This document shows, piece by piece, positions 23,245 to 33,702 of a DNA stretch of 64,000 nt. The translations under genes were made by a program, and so were the position numbers. Under the pieces are notes generated by a model that made no database searches, was not told the origin of the DNA, and saw only the letters and a list, made by a program, of their open reading frames with translations. The stretch is taken from the NCBI GenBank assembly GCA_977006965.1, contig OZ345379.1:1984001-2048000 (forward strand). Direction: 5' to 3'. The DNA comes from Phymatolithon calcareum. Taxonomy: Eukaryota > Rhodophyta > Florideophyceae > Hapalidiales. Position 1 is the first letter of the stretch; the number at the start of each line of letters is the position of its first letter.

Positions 23245-26200
23245 TGTTTGACTACTACTTTTACCGCAAGATTGAATTAAACTGCTTATAATTGTACACA
23301 TCTATCATTCCTCCTGTCCTTTTTTCTCATCCCTCCATGGTGGCTGCATGAAACAGTGGCTAGATTAGGTGCAGTGCTTTCTAAAACGTAGATGGGAAGG
23401 ACTGCGAATATGGCAATCAACTACACTCTACTGCATTTGCTCCCAAGTGTGGAAAGGGGAATTCGGCACAACAATTGGAGACATGGGTCCAACCATTTGC
23501 GCAGTGAGGGTGAGGCGGACCAAAGCATTCCTGCATGAAGGTACAGTACTCTCCATGCGATCGATAGTGAACATTGTGTACCCTACTTACAGTACTGTTT
23601 TTCTCAATGCAGCGGCCCATGGGTTGCACGGTTGCCAGGGAAGGGCGAAGCAGCAACGGCTGTGATGTTAGACTCCTCCACAGGCGCCGCAAGATCGATC
23701 TTCGCCCACGCGGCAGCCGCCCAACACGCAGCTGCTGCTGCTGTTGGTCTGCCCCGTGCAAGGCAGCCCTTCCCAAATTGCCCCCCGCCTGCATCAGCAC
23801 GCAGTAAACCTTTACGTTGGTGCATGAGGTGCTCTATGATCTTCCGCGCGACGTGGAAATATCTCGTGGATTCTGTGAGCGAGTTGGGTTGAAGACGTGC
23901 AACTGGAAACGGATTTCAAAAAAACGAACTTTCAAACCGGGACATCGTATGAGCTGCCTTCGTCGCCATGTCGAAATCGGCGAAAAACGGCTACGATTGC
24001 GTTCCCATTTCTTACGAGCGGAAGCCTGCAGGAAGCACCGATGAGTGCGCAAAATGCATCCAGACGCGCACACACGGCGCCTGTATAGCTTCCACGCACG
24101 TGTCGTTCATTGGATCCACACATTAGACTGAAAGGTGGGGCAGATCGGTGGAACTATACACTGTGATCGTTTCTTTGAAACTTCTTCCTCGCTGTGCGAT
24201 TGTGGTCGTGTTTCTAAACGTAAAAATATACATATTATTAGATGGGCTGTACACATCAGTGCACGTATAGGTACAGCAGGGACTGTAATTAGGTACCACC
24301 TACACTGTGTGATGAGGCACATCTTGCCCCCAGGTGGTTCGAACTATTGTAGCCTAAAATCAGAGTCTCGCGAGGGAACTCTTGAATCGCCGATATGGTG
24401 CACCCTGCTTGAACACCTTCGTCCGTTGTACTGTACAGTAAAACAATCTACGAGCTCACACATCTGTTGCAAGTGTAGGAGCAGCGGAATAGTTCTCCGC
24501 AGAAGAGTTGAACCTGAGTGTTACTGTGTGAGCATAACGCGGACAAGAAACCGGATGCTTTTTTCTTCTCTCTCATGCCTCCCGCTCCTATTCCATCCCA
24601 GCTTTCATGAGACTGCAAATCAAATGACTTGGGCTAATACACCCCACCGTGCAACCATTCCTCTAGTCCCGTCCCTGTTGGCCGGGTGGATGGGTGCAGG
24701 TAATTTAATATGAACGCATCCACCCTTCGCACGTAACCATAAAAATTAGTCGCTGTCCAGCATCTCTGCCTTCCGTGTATCAATCTTTCGAAAAGGGACT
24801 AATAATGCTTAAAAATCCTTACACTTTCTACCGCAGTGCGTTCAACAAGTCGCAGGGAATGACGGCAGCGCACGTACAAGTGTCCCAGTATCTTTCCGTA
24901 GAGGGGGCACACACTGTTTGGCGCCGAAAGTGTTCGTAATGCTGCTTCGACGCAATAAGGTGGCATTATAATAGTGATATTGGCAACCGCGATGCCTCGT
25001 CCTAGCCGTCGGAGTACGTCATGGGAGACAGTGGAAGGAAGTTCGCTGTCTCCTTGAGATGCAGTTAAACTAAATTCTCAAAGAGACAGAAGAGTAGCCA
25101 AGACCAGGGGTAACCTTCCCCTGCCAACACATAAAAAGATAAATTTCGAAATTCAACAATCAGCAATCATAGATTGTTTTTAAATTTTACAAGGCGAATA
25201 ATGACATTTGAACCCACCACCTCTGGATTCACAATCCCGTGCTCAAACCTGCCGGGCTCACTTCTAACGACCCCCCGTCTGTTATTTCATTCACTTTGTC
25301 GTCGGATGCATGGAAGGTAGAGAGATAAAACCTACTGCATTGAAGTGGAGATGTGACTTACGTCACCACAGCTGTAACATGGTTTCACTCTTCCTCCCGC
25401 CCACAACATACTGCTCTGCCTCCTCATATATCTTCCACATCAACTCTGCTATCGTTGCTGCACAGTCGACCTGCTACCACATCAGGCCTTTCCCTCGAGC
25501 ACCTCAAGAGAGAGACTGTGTCCTTACTCATCACGATGCAAACAGAGCCTTCCTTACGGGAAGTACTCAAAGGGGAGGTCTTCATTCTGTTCAAAAAGTC
25601 CAATCTGCAGAACGAACGCAAAATTCAATATAGATGTACTACTGCACTCTGCTTTTCATTCCGCCCTCCTTATTCTGTCTTGATCATGCTGAGGTAATGA
25701 CCAGCTCACCCGTCCCACTTCTCTTTCCACGCATCCACAATCTCCCACATTTTGTCAAATGCCACCGTCTCCCTGCATCCACTCCTCCCCACACCCCGCT
25801 TAAAGAAGTTTGCGATTTCTCAATTGCACCCACCTGCTGCGTGGTTCAATAAACTCGCTCAGTCTCTTGCTTTTGTATTGTACGGTTTCACAATTCTACA
25901 CACATAGCGAGGCATGGAAGTTGGAGAGGCAAAACGTTTTGTCCTGTGCACACAGGGATATTACATCACACTCCTGGCTACAGTGCAGTACTTGCTCCTG
26001 CAACCACAGGACAGTATTCCGCTCGGCTTTCTGCTACATTTCAGAACTACTTTCCCGAATTTTTCCTATCACAGCCAACCAGTCGCCATCCACTCTTTCT
26101 CCCAAGAGTGCACACTTGGACGTTCTCTGCTTTTCTTTCAGTCCCCTCTCCTTATTGATCGATGATGACATCATCAGAAAATTAACTCATCATTCAGTCG

Positions 26201-27112
26201 AAGTCTTTCTTTTCCACGAATCAAAAATCTTCCAGTTTTCAATCCCACGGCATCAAATCTCCCCATGTCCCAACATCCACACACTTCTCATCCGTTTACC
26301 TGGTTCCTTACACCTCATGTCGCTACCGCACGCGTGGTTCTGTCTCACTTGCTTCAACTGTTTCCAGAACCAGATACTTGCATCCGTTGTCCAGGTTCCG
26401 TACGTATACTGTAGAGTTGTGTGCGTCCTTATTGTCTTCGAGCTAGAACAGCCCTCTCGTAGCCTGAGCTGGCGATTCGTAATCGCCATATCTCACCAAC
26501 AGGTCGGCTAAAAAAAGCGCTTGAAGATATATAAAGCAGGTTGCAATCTCTCATCCACTTGCGTCCCATTTTTCCTCCATTTCCTAATTTTTCCTGTCCA
26601 ATTTTTCCGCACTCCGCAGTCGTACCAAGCAGACTTCATATATTGTTTTTATTCCTTTCCTACCTGGATCGTCGCTCGTTTAGCAAATCGATCACTTCGA
26701 ACTGTCGATCACCCGTTGGATGCTGCAGCTCGAGCGGCCTTATTCATTCCTCCCAGATTTCACACGGAGAGCGATCTTGCAATTTCATTTCTCTCCTTTT
26801 TGTGGCTCCATATATACAGTACGTCACACTGCGGCATTCCTGTTCTGGAAAATGTCGTACCCCAAATTTTTGCGACAATAGATCTCCTGGACTTGAGAGA
26901 ACGTCAATCCCGTGCCACATATTGGATTCAATCGACGTGACCACTCAGTAGTCAGCAGCAAGGCGGTTCACCTTAACTAATTGACTGCCTCGTCTTCCTG
27001 CCTGCAGACGCCTACATAGCAAATAGTGAGAATATGAAAACTTAGAAACTCAAGCATATTCCCAGACTTTTCGAAAGACCGCCGGTTTCTCACTGCACTA
27101 ATTCCTGATATA

Positions 27113-27158
27113 AAGTACAGATCGTGAGCTACGGTAAGTACAGATCGCGAACTACGGT
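27113..27158. repeat. Tandem duplication of a 23-bp unit
   Basis: Two adjacent copies of a 23-bp unit starting AAGTACAGATCG differ at only two positions. No function is apparent. Confidence 0.8.
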
Positions 27159-27485
27159 AATTTTATCCCCTACTGCATTACTCCGTAAAGGTATGCTCAA
27201 ATATCTGCTCGTCTCCCGTAACGAACTCTGAATTAAATATTTTCGCAGTCAACGTAATCAAACTCTGCTCGTAACTCTCCGTGTCCCAGAGATCATCATG
27301 TTCATCACCGTCTACGTAAGCGAAGTCCTCTCGCACCTCTCCGTGTCGCAGAGCTCTTCAACATCCCCATCGGGACAAAATTATATTGTGCACCGAACTC
27401 TGACCATCTCTCGCACTTTCTCCGTAGGCGGTCGTGAAACATTTGCAAGGCCTTCTATTGAAAGTGCAGCTCTGCAGCATTCAAC

Positions 27486-27520
27486 GTGGGCTCTCTCGAC
27501 ATGATGTCGAGAGAGCCCAC
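27486..27520. repeat. Perfect inverted repeat with 17-bp arms and 1-nt loop
   Basis: Arms 27486-27502 and 27504-27520 are exactly complementary. The centre is a single G. It is the longest of the perfect short palindromes in the window and lies far from any gene end. Confidence 0.9.
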
Positions 27521-28887
27521 ATATACCCGTAGCTACGCATTTTATTCCCTTCTCAACGTACGCCGTACTCTGACCAAAGACCACCAGCACAGTGCCATCG
27601 CCCGTACCATCCTCCACAGCGGACGTAGGAATTGCACAGAAGTCTTGGCAAAACTCACTATGACACTCGGCCACTGTACTTTGAAATCTCATTCATCCCT
27701 TCTAATGTGATGCATGCGCCTCATATCGCATTTCAAGCATACATGTAGCAAGGCTCCATTTCCAGCCTTTTTCCCAGCTTACTTGGCTCCGTCCTCAGTT
27801 TCAATTCTCAGGTCTTGCGCACTAGATCGGACTTTCCATTCTCTCACCCTGCACACGCACTGCAGAATTCCAGCAAGGAAATGAGCGGGGAGCTTTAGAT
27901 TGATCTCAGAATCTCTTGGTGCTGATTTGTCACCATCTACAAATCCCACACACTACGTTGTATTGCGGCTCTTAGAAAGGATACCCTGGGCAAAGGTATC
28001 CAACATACCTAGGGCATGTCTTTTTTTGGACATCTCAAATTCATCTTCCTTTCCCACACATGCAGCCTCCCAAGTATCCTCAATTATTGAATCTCGCACA
28101 AGATCAACGAACATACTGTATCGCATGTTCGGCTGCGCTGTCTGTGCCGCCAATGTTGCGAAGTCACGCTCATACTGTCGGCTTTCACGTAAATCAGTTG
28201 GTCAATTCCAAAAAGCCGTCGGCCTTCGTAACTGTCTTTGTACTTCCCCAACCAGCAGACGATCAAAAAGCGTATATAGCGGAGTGTTGACTAAACTCAA
28301 AACCAATCTTATGGCCCATTAGAGTTGCCATTAGTAATGTACAAGATATCTGTTCTAGTGGATCTTAGTGGCTATACCCTTGCGGCACCAATGTGACCTG
28401 CGTTCAACATGCCTCCTTTGAATACTGTACCCAGACATAATTGTGTACTCTGAGACAACAATACGAAAGTGTGCAAATCTGTGGCAACATCATGATATCT
28501 GCAACATTGCGGGAACACTTTCGTCCCTCCTAGAATTCAAAACTCTGTACTGACGTCGTGGAGCAGCTAGCCAATGTCACCTCTGATGCCGTAGGTTAAT
28601 GATACTAAAACCGATGGGTTACACCCTAGATTTTGTCATTCGTACTAGAAAATCGTGTCGCCCCAATTTCACTTGCGTTTGCACTCACACAGTAACCTCT
28701 GTAGTTCATTTAAGCTCTGATTTTCGCTAACTTTCCACACTTCAGGACTGTCTACTCTGCTTTCTGCAGCCGAATGCACTAACAACTTCAAAGCGCTTTA
28801 TCTCTCCAGACTTGTCACTAGAAAGCAGAGTGCCGCATCACACGCCGCACATTCAGTGTTAAAAATGCGGAAACCACACAGTCATTT

Positions 28888-30975
28888 TCACTTTGACTTC
28901 AAAATGGCGAGTGGCACAATAGACGGTCTGCCATGTGCGCACGAAAACGGGGAATCACACTTTGCCAAGGACTGCACAATCTCCGTGCATTGCGCCATCG
29001 ACAGTACATCCCCGAATCTCACCGCGGCATGACACGCAGCCATAGCAATAGCGTCCCGAAACGGCACCGGCACACAAATCGGCGACGCACCCTCAGCAAG
29101 TGCGTCCACAAACGCCATAAACTGAGCCGCACTCTCGATGCATATTCCTTGCGGCCCTATACACGGAACGCCATGCACGCGTACAGCACCCGCATACAAT
29201 CCTCGCGCGGAGCTTTGTGACAATTGCCACCCCCATCTGTGAAAATCGTTCCAATATCGCGAAACAAGACTGCACTGCTCCGCAGACAGCTGCAACGTCA
29301 TCGGCGGCATCAGATTTTGAGATAGCACTGTACCTTGTCCAAGATTGCGCAACAGCCGCTCGAATAGCGCTCTCTCCGATGCCGCGTGTTGGTCGATTGC
29401 ATACAGCGTGCCGCGCGCATCCGTTGTCATGATGAATTTGAGATCCACTTGACCGATCACACGCATGCTGTGAAACGCCTCGCGCTCAACGCGCACTTTG
29501 CTCATGTCCAACAACGTGACTGAACTTGAGCAACCGCTTCTCACAGCTGCTATCTGCTTTGGCGCTCGACCTTGATGGTGAAAGACGGGGTTCCTCCAAT
29601 CGGGCAAGTTCTTTGAAAGGCCGTTCACCACTGCCGCTGCCGTTTGGGGTCGACGTACCTGTCCTGATCGGGACGAAGAGGGTGGACGGTTGAGTTTCTG
29701 TGTACGAAGCTCTATCGCCGAAAGTGGTCGTCTGGGAAGGGCGGTTTGCAAGATCGACATTCTCGGCTTTCTTGCAAACTTGTTCAGGTCAAGTATCGCC
29801 TCCTTGAAGTCGTGGTTCTGCATGTCCGTCCAAATTCTTTTCCTCACGCGAATCGCTACTGCTGTTTGAATGTTCTTCCGATGATTTCCGGATGACTCGA
29901 CTACACGATGCCCGTCTGCCCCACCAGTTACATTGGAGTGCGATTCAGACGTTGCATGTTGCGTACGGAGCATCCTAAGTACCGAATCTGCGACAAATTG
30001 TTCAACGTCATCCAACTTGTATCCAACAACAATGGCACCATGCTCAGCAGCAGAAACGTGAACATCCCCAGGGGGACATTGCACGTTAAGAACGAAAGCA
30101 GGATGAGGTCGGGTATTCGCTACTGGGCTCATTCGCTGTGAAAAATGCCAAAGTCTTGTTTTTCGCAGCAGTTTATATACTCGTGCGCTTTGATCAAGAG
30201 GGACGCCATTAATGCTGACAATCTGTGCTTCGGTGGCTCTCGACATAGCCAGCTCGGCGATATAGCCGTGTAGCTTGTAGACACCTTGTTCGGCATTGAC
30301 AGGCAGCCAGGAAAGGCGATGACGTGTAACAATCACAGCTTCAAGCAACGAAACGGACAGTTTCGAGAGCGATGGTGATTCAAAAATGATAATGCCGGCG
30401 TTCATTTCAAGTGTAACATGCACGTGAACATTGGACAGAGCGATAGCAACGATTCGTCGGCGCACATTGTCCACAAGCTTGACTGTCGGAACTTGTAAAG
30501 CGGCACGGCGGCGCACCGGAAAATTGTGAAAGAGTTCCCAGACATCAACGGCAACGCCATGGGACGTGAGGAGGGAGATAGGTACAGCATTGGGCCTGGA
30601 GTCTTCAAGTACAATTCCACCACGAACGGTTTTTTGCAAATGAATATCACTTCTTGATGATGAAAGTTCCAGACAGGAGACGGCGGCGATGGCTTGTAAA
30701 GTTTTTCCGCGGCCTTGTGGAACGGCAGATTTGGAAAAAAGCTTGCGCCATTCTCGAGGATGTATGCCTTCGCTATTGTCTATTACCGTGACGCGCAGCG
30801 AGGCAGGTTGTAACTTGATAAGCACACGGGAGGCAGAGCTGTTGATGGAGTCGTGCACAAGAGACGCCACGAGAGATTCGTAGGAAGGGATAGCTTGGGA
30901 CAACTGGATTAGTCGGATCGTGGAGGGATCTAGGATTCGCAAGTTGGGAGAACTGGTGTTGACATGTTGTGACAT
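28888..30975 (-). CDS. MLH3: MutL-homologue MLH3-like protein with degenerate ATPase motifs
   Basis: A 695-residue protein. The C-terminal domain is MutL/MLH3-type: endonuclease metal motif DQHA-x2-E-x4-E at residues 528-539 (DQHAASERALFE), ACHAAVRFGD near 640, and SCAHGRPS near 678. The Cys-Ala-His form is typical of MLH3; PMS1/PMS2 have Cys-Pro-His. MLH3 pairs with MLH1 to nick DNA in meiotic crossover resolution and mismatch repair. The N-terminal GHKL ATPase fold is recognisable (LFHNFPVRRRA near 148) but its motifs are altered. The usual E-x3-N-S-x-D-A reads S38-LVH-D42-S-I-N45-S; DNGxG reads DNSEG (66-70); the region of TSK...GFRGEAL is shortened to FSKSAVPQGRGKTL. The gene is divergent from the EMC8/9 gene, with 336 bp between start codons. 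Confidence 0.87.
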   Translation of the reverse strand: MSQHVNTSSPNLRILDPSTIRLIQLSQAIPSYESLVASLVHDSINSSASRVLIKLQPASLRVTVIDNSEGIHPREWRKLFSKSAVPQGRGKTLQAIAAVSCLELSSSRSDIHLQKTVRGGIVLEDSRPNAVPISLLTSHGVAVDVWELFHNFPVRRRAALQVPTVKLVDNVRRRIVAIALSNVHVHVTLEMNAGIIIFESPSLSKLSVSLLEAVIVTRHRLSWLPVNAEQGVYKLHGYIAELAMSRATEAQIVSINGVPLDQSARVYKLLRKTRLWHFSQRMSPVANTRPHPAFVLNVQCPPGDVHVSAAEHGAIVVGYKLDDVEQFVADSVLRMLRTQHATSESHSNVTGGADGHRVVESSGNHRKNIQTAVAIRVRKRIWTDMQNHDFKEAILDLNKFARKPRMSILQTALPRRPLSAIELRTQKLNRPPSSSRSGQVRRPQTAAAVVNGLSKNLPDWRNPVFHHQGRAPKQIAAVRSGCSSSVTLLDMSKVRVEREAFHSMRVIGQVDLKFIMTTDARGTLYAIDQHAASERALFERLLRNLGQGTVLSQNLMPPMTLQLSAEQCSLVSRYWNDFHRWGWQLSQSSARGLYAGAVRVHGVPCIGPQGICIESAAQFMAFVDALAEGASPICVPVPFRDAIAMAACHAAVRFGDVLSMAQCTEIVQSLAKCDSPFSCAHGRPSIVPLAILKSK

Positions 30976-31311
30976 GCAATTATGTCTCGGACGTAAATTA
31001 CTGATGATACATCGGGGCTTCGCGATTCAGCACAGGATCTGCAAAATCCAAGGCCTTGTATCCCTCTCTAGTTTGTCTGCGTCGACGCTATTGCATCGCC
31101 TGCGAGGAACTTGAGAATGAATTCTATTAAATTCAAATGTACAGTATATCTTGTTGAAACTACTTTGCACAGTATCATACAAAACACTAATATTCATCAA
31201 AAAAATTTTTGTCCTCAGCCATTCTCGGTGTTCGGATCAAGCCAGCTTGATCATCAAGGTGAATGTGCTAAACTTCACAAACACAAGCGACAACTGTGCT
31301 CTGCTTCACCT
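30976..31311. promoter_or_regulatory. Divergent intergenic region between MLH3-like and EMC8/9 genes
   Basis: The two genes start on opposite strands 336 bp apart, so this segment should hold both promoters and 5' UTRs. TACAGTATAT near 31140 and an AT-rich stretch at 31190-31210 are the only candidate elements; no consensus TATA box is certain. Confidence 0.45.
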
Positions 31312-31923
31312 ATGGCGTCGCCCTTGTACGAAATCTCCGATGCGGCGTACTGCAAAGCCGTGCTGCATTCTGCAAAGTACGTAACTGCAGTGTCTGGATT
31401 GCTACTCGGCCGTGCAGACAACGAGAAAGAATCTGTGAAAATCGAAGATGCATTGCCTCTCTGCCACTCCGCGGCAGCGCTATTTTCAACTCCACTCGCG
31501 GAATGCGGCCTGCTGCTGGCGAAACGCATTGCCGAATCGCGTTCATTGCAACTCGTTGGGGTTTATTTCGGCAATGAAATTGCAGACGATCGATCCATAG
31601 GCGTTGTGCCGACTCGTCTTGGCGATAAAGTCCGACAGTCGTTTCCGAACGCATGTTTGCTGATGATTGATGCCCCGAAACTTGCGCCGGAGGAGCGGGT
31701 GCAATCGCACTGCTTTCGTGTTTGCGCTCGACGGGACGCACATACGTCGACGTGGGGGAAGGGAACGTTACCGGAAGGTAGTTTGATGGTGTCAGAAAAA
31801 CTCCTGCAAAAATGCGATAACTTACTGCGCAACAGCAGTGCCGTGCAGAGCATTACAGATTTTGAAGATCATTGCGCGGACCCTTCGATGGATTGGTTGA
31901 ACAAGAACGTATTTGCAATTTGA
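31312..31923 (+). CDS. EMC8: ER membrane protein complex subunit 8/9 (EMC8/9, UPF0172 family)
   Basis: A 203-residue protein, the usual length of EMC8/EMC9. The family pattern is clear: YEISDAAYCKAVLHSAKYVTAVSGLLLG at the start (MPN-like fold), DALPLCHSAAALFSTPLAE near residue 45, LVGVYFGNEIADD near residue 80, then NACLLMIDAPKL, ending in DWLNKNVFAI. EMC8/9 is a cytosolic-side subunit of the complex that inserts tail-anchored and multi-span proteins into the ER membrane. The MPN-like fold lacks JAMM metalloprotease residues, as in the family. The ATG at 31312 gives a protein that aligns from its first residues. The frame continues upstream to 31111, but that part has no similarity and is probably the 5' UTR. 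Confidence 0.9.
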   Translation: MASPLYEISDAAYCKAVLHSAKYVTAVSGLLLGRADNEKESVKIEDALPLCHSAAALFSTPLAECGLLLAKRIAESRSLQLVGVYFGNEIADDRSIGVVPTRLGDKVRQSFPNACLLMIDAPKLAPEERVQSHCFRVCARRDAHTSTWGKGTLPEGSLMVSEKLLQKCDNLLRNSSAVQSITDFEDHCADPSMDWLNKNVFAI

Positions 31924-32157
31924 GGCGATGGGACACAATACTAACGAGGCGGGTTAGCAGTTCTGTGTCGGGTTTGCCAAAATTTTGATTTATTCTCAAG
32001 CCCACGATGTGTCAGTGGGAAGATAAGTGTGCATCTTCTGGTCAACCATTTACCACCTCTTATTCTCTACGTTGTACAGGTTGCTTTCATTGTGTGCGCC
32101 AACTAAATTGCGCAGGCGCCCAAATGTCGATTTAACTTTGCCCACACTCGAATTTGG

Positions 32158-33423
32158 TTAAGGTAGTGCGTTGAGAGCATCGCGTGCTTTCCGGATGATA
32201 CTTGTGGTGCTACCAATATATATCGCACAATAATGTTCCAGTGATCCCTCATCCAATGCGTCCACCTCCAGCGGATCTGCATAATCGTCCAGCATATTCT
32301 GGAAAATAGTTCGCAACTGCGTCTTGACAGCTATTTCATTGCGATCTGAGATCCTTTCCCGAAAATTAGCGTTTTGTATTGTCACTGGCTCTATCTCCTG
32401 CTCATCCATAACGAGTAACCTTGTGGACGCCAGCAAGCTCGCGGGCAATGGGTCTGCCATTGTGAGTTCATGGTTGAGAGAAAGCAGTCCGGTATTGTCA
32501 AGATTTTGTAAAATAAGCTTTTTAGTCTGCACGTGCATCGAGTCATCCTCTGGAACAGTGAGCGAAATCGGCAAACAGTCTGCCGGATTATCGCGTACAG
32601 CAAACCCGTAGTGCAAGAGCAGTTGCCCGTTGTCGAGCGACCCATAAGAAATACACAGTTCCGTCCCGGGGGAAACGGGATGCGCGGAAGAGAGGTACAG
32701 CTCCATGCCGAGCTCGTCAAGTTGGTCGGCCATTCGCCACCCGCGCACTCGAAGGTTGACTTCGGACGAGCCTAGCGTGCGGTGATTGGCCATGTCCGCA
32801 TAGGGCGCCAGCATGGTGACACCGTCAACATCGAAGGAGCGACTGTCACACACGGAATGCACATACATGAAGCGCTCGAAGGTGCAAAAGTCGGCCGGAA
32901 AACTATCTGGATACCTCTGCACCGCGTATGGTAGTATCCAATCCTCGTACAACTCTCGCAATTCCTCGCGTAGACGCATGACGAAGTACAGCACCGGACT
33001 ACCCGACAGCAACTCGTACACCTCATCTTCGTCCTCGACAAGCGGTGTGGAAAACTCTTCTGGAAGCGTCTTAAACCAGACATTTAGCCTCGACTCCGTG
33101 CCCTTGGCGAGTTCGCACAGGAGATAAAGTGATATCGCCGCGACATCGCCACTGACGTCCGGCAAGCGCTGATGTAGGGCATCGTCCTTGACGGCCTGCA
33201 TTATCGCGGAAATTACGGGCGAGGCGCGCGCGACGCGGGCGCTGATGAGTTCGGAGGCGGGCAAGCGTAGCACGGTTTGATCGGTCAAGAGCTGGCGCGT
33301 TGCGACGAGCCCGCGTTCGCCGGTGTCGCTGTCCAGGACGGTAATGCCATCGATGACAGCGCCGTTGGAAACTAGTTTAGTGCGGAGATCGGCAAATATT
33401 TCTTCCTCCTTTTGTGCAACCAT
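32158..33423 (-). CDS. SET-domain protein lysine methyltransferase, Rubisco-LSMT/SETD3-like
   Basis: A 421-residue protein. The split SET domain covers residues about 25-275. It has an ERGLVATRQL start, the cofactor and substrate motif APYADMANHR near 208 (family pattern P-x-x-D-M-x-N-H), and the ISYGSLDNGQLLLHYGF block near 258 with the conserved tyrosine. The C-terminal helical part (about 285-421) fits the Rubisco-LSMT substrate-binding domain. Proteins of this class methylate lysine or histidine in Rubisco, aldolase, ribosomal proteins or actin. The substrate cannot be told here. No clear transit peptide is present (MVAQKEEEIFADL), so cytosolic or nuclear action is more likely. It starts 279 bp from the divergent gene at 33703. 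Confidence 0.88.
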   Translation of the reverse strand: MVAQKEEEIFADLRTKLVSNGAVIDGITVLDSDTGERGLVATRQLLTDQTVLRLPASELISARVARASPVISAIMQAVKDDALHQRLPDVSGDVAAISLYLLCELAKGTESRLNVWFKTLPEEFSTPLVEDEDEVYELLSGSPVLYFVMRLREELRELYEDWILPYAVQRYPDSFPADFCTFERFMYVHSVCDSRSFDVDGVTMLAPYADMANHRTLGSSEVNLRVRGWRMADQLDELGMELYLSSAHPVSPGTELCISYGSLDNGQLLLHYGFAVRDNPADCLPISLTVPEDDSMHVQTKKLILQNLDNTGLLSLNHELTMADPLPASLLASTRLLVMDEQEIEPVTIQNANFRERISDRNEIAVKTQLRTIFQNMLDDYADPLEVDALDEGSLEHYCAIYIGSTTSIIRKARDALNALP

Positions 33424-33702
33424 TACGTCTGTGCTTCAGGGCGTGCAGAAATGCATAAAAGGTCGGAGGGGAATGCACGTGCTCAATTGCCGTCGTTGTC
33501 TTTCCGAGCTTTAAAGATGACGAGGATGCATCGCTTATTGGGCAGAAATTGGATCAAAGATTTTGTGTTATCATACACGTATTGAGAGATACGCCATCCA
33601 GATCGCCATGATTGCGTCTATGGACAAGTCCCAACCACGGTGCGATCTTCTACTGTACCGTACCAGGTGTCCTAAATTGCCGAGGACGACACAGTCCTAG
33701 CG
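33424..33702. promoter_or_regulatory. Divergent intergenic region
   Basis: A 279-bp segment between the starts of the SET-domain gene (minus) and the 334-residue gene (plus). A TACTGTACCGTACC word is at about 33651. No TATA box is obvious. Confidence 0.4.

Larger units (their letters stand above)
23245..28887. other. Large gene-poor tract
   Basis: About 5.6 kb without a recognised gene. Contents seen: an Ala/Gln-rich GC-rich patch at 23600-23890 open on both strands but unconvincing; a 52-codon ATG frame at 23968-24126 with a DECAKC motif, of doubtful reality; a tRNA-His-like degenerate sequence on the minus strand near 25195-25260; a pyrimidine-rich stretch at 25.3-26.9 kb with weak internal similarity about 600 bp apart; a TATATAAA word near 26529 with no gene behind it; a 23-bp unit repeated twice at 27113-27158; and a perfect 17-bp-arm hairpin at 27486-27520. 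Confidence 0.4.

Noticed and set aside
23968-24126. 52-codon ATG frame with DECAKC motif
   Set aside because: Too short, no promoter, no similarity recalled; noted only in the tract description.
25810-26511. 233-codon plus-strand frame in the gene-poor tract
   Set aside because: Low-complexity Ser/Cys/Phe/Leu composition from CT-rich DNA, overlapping other open frames, with no domain and no promoter.
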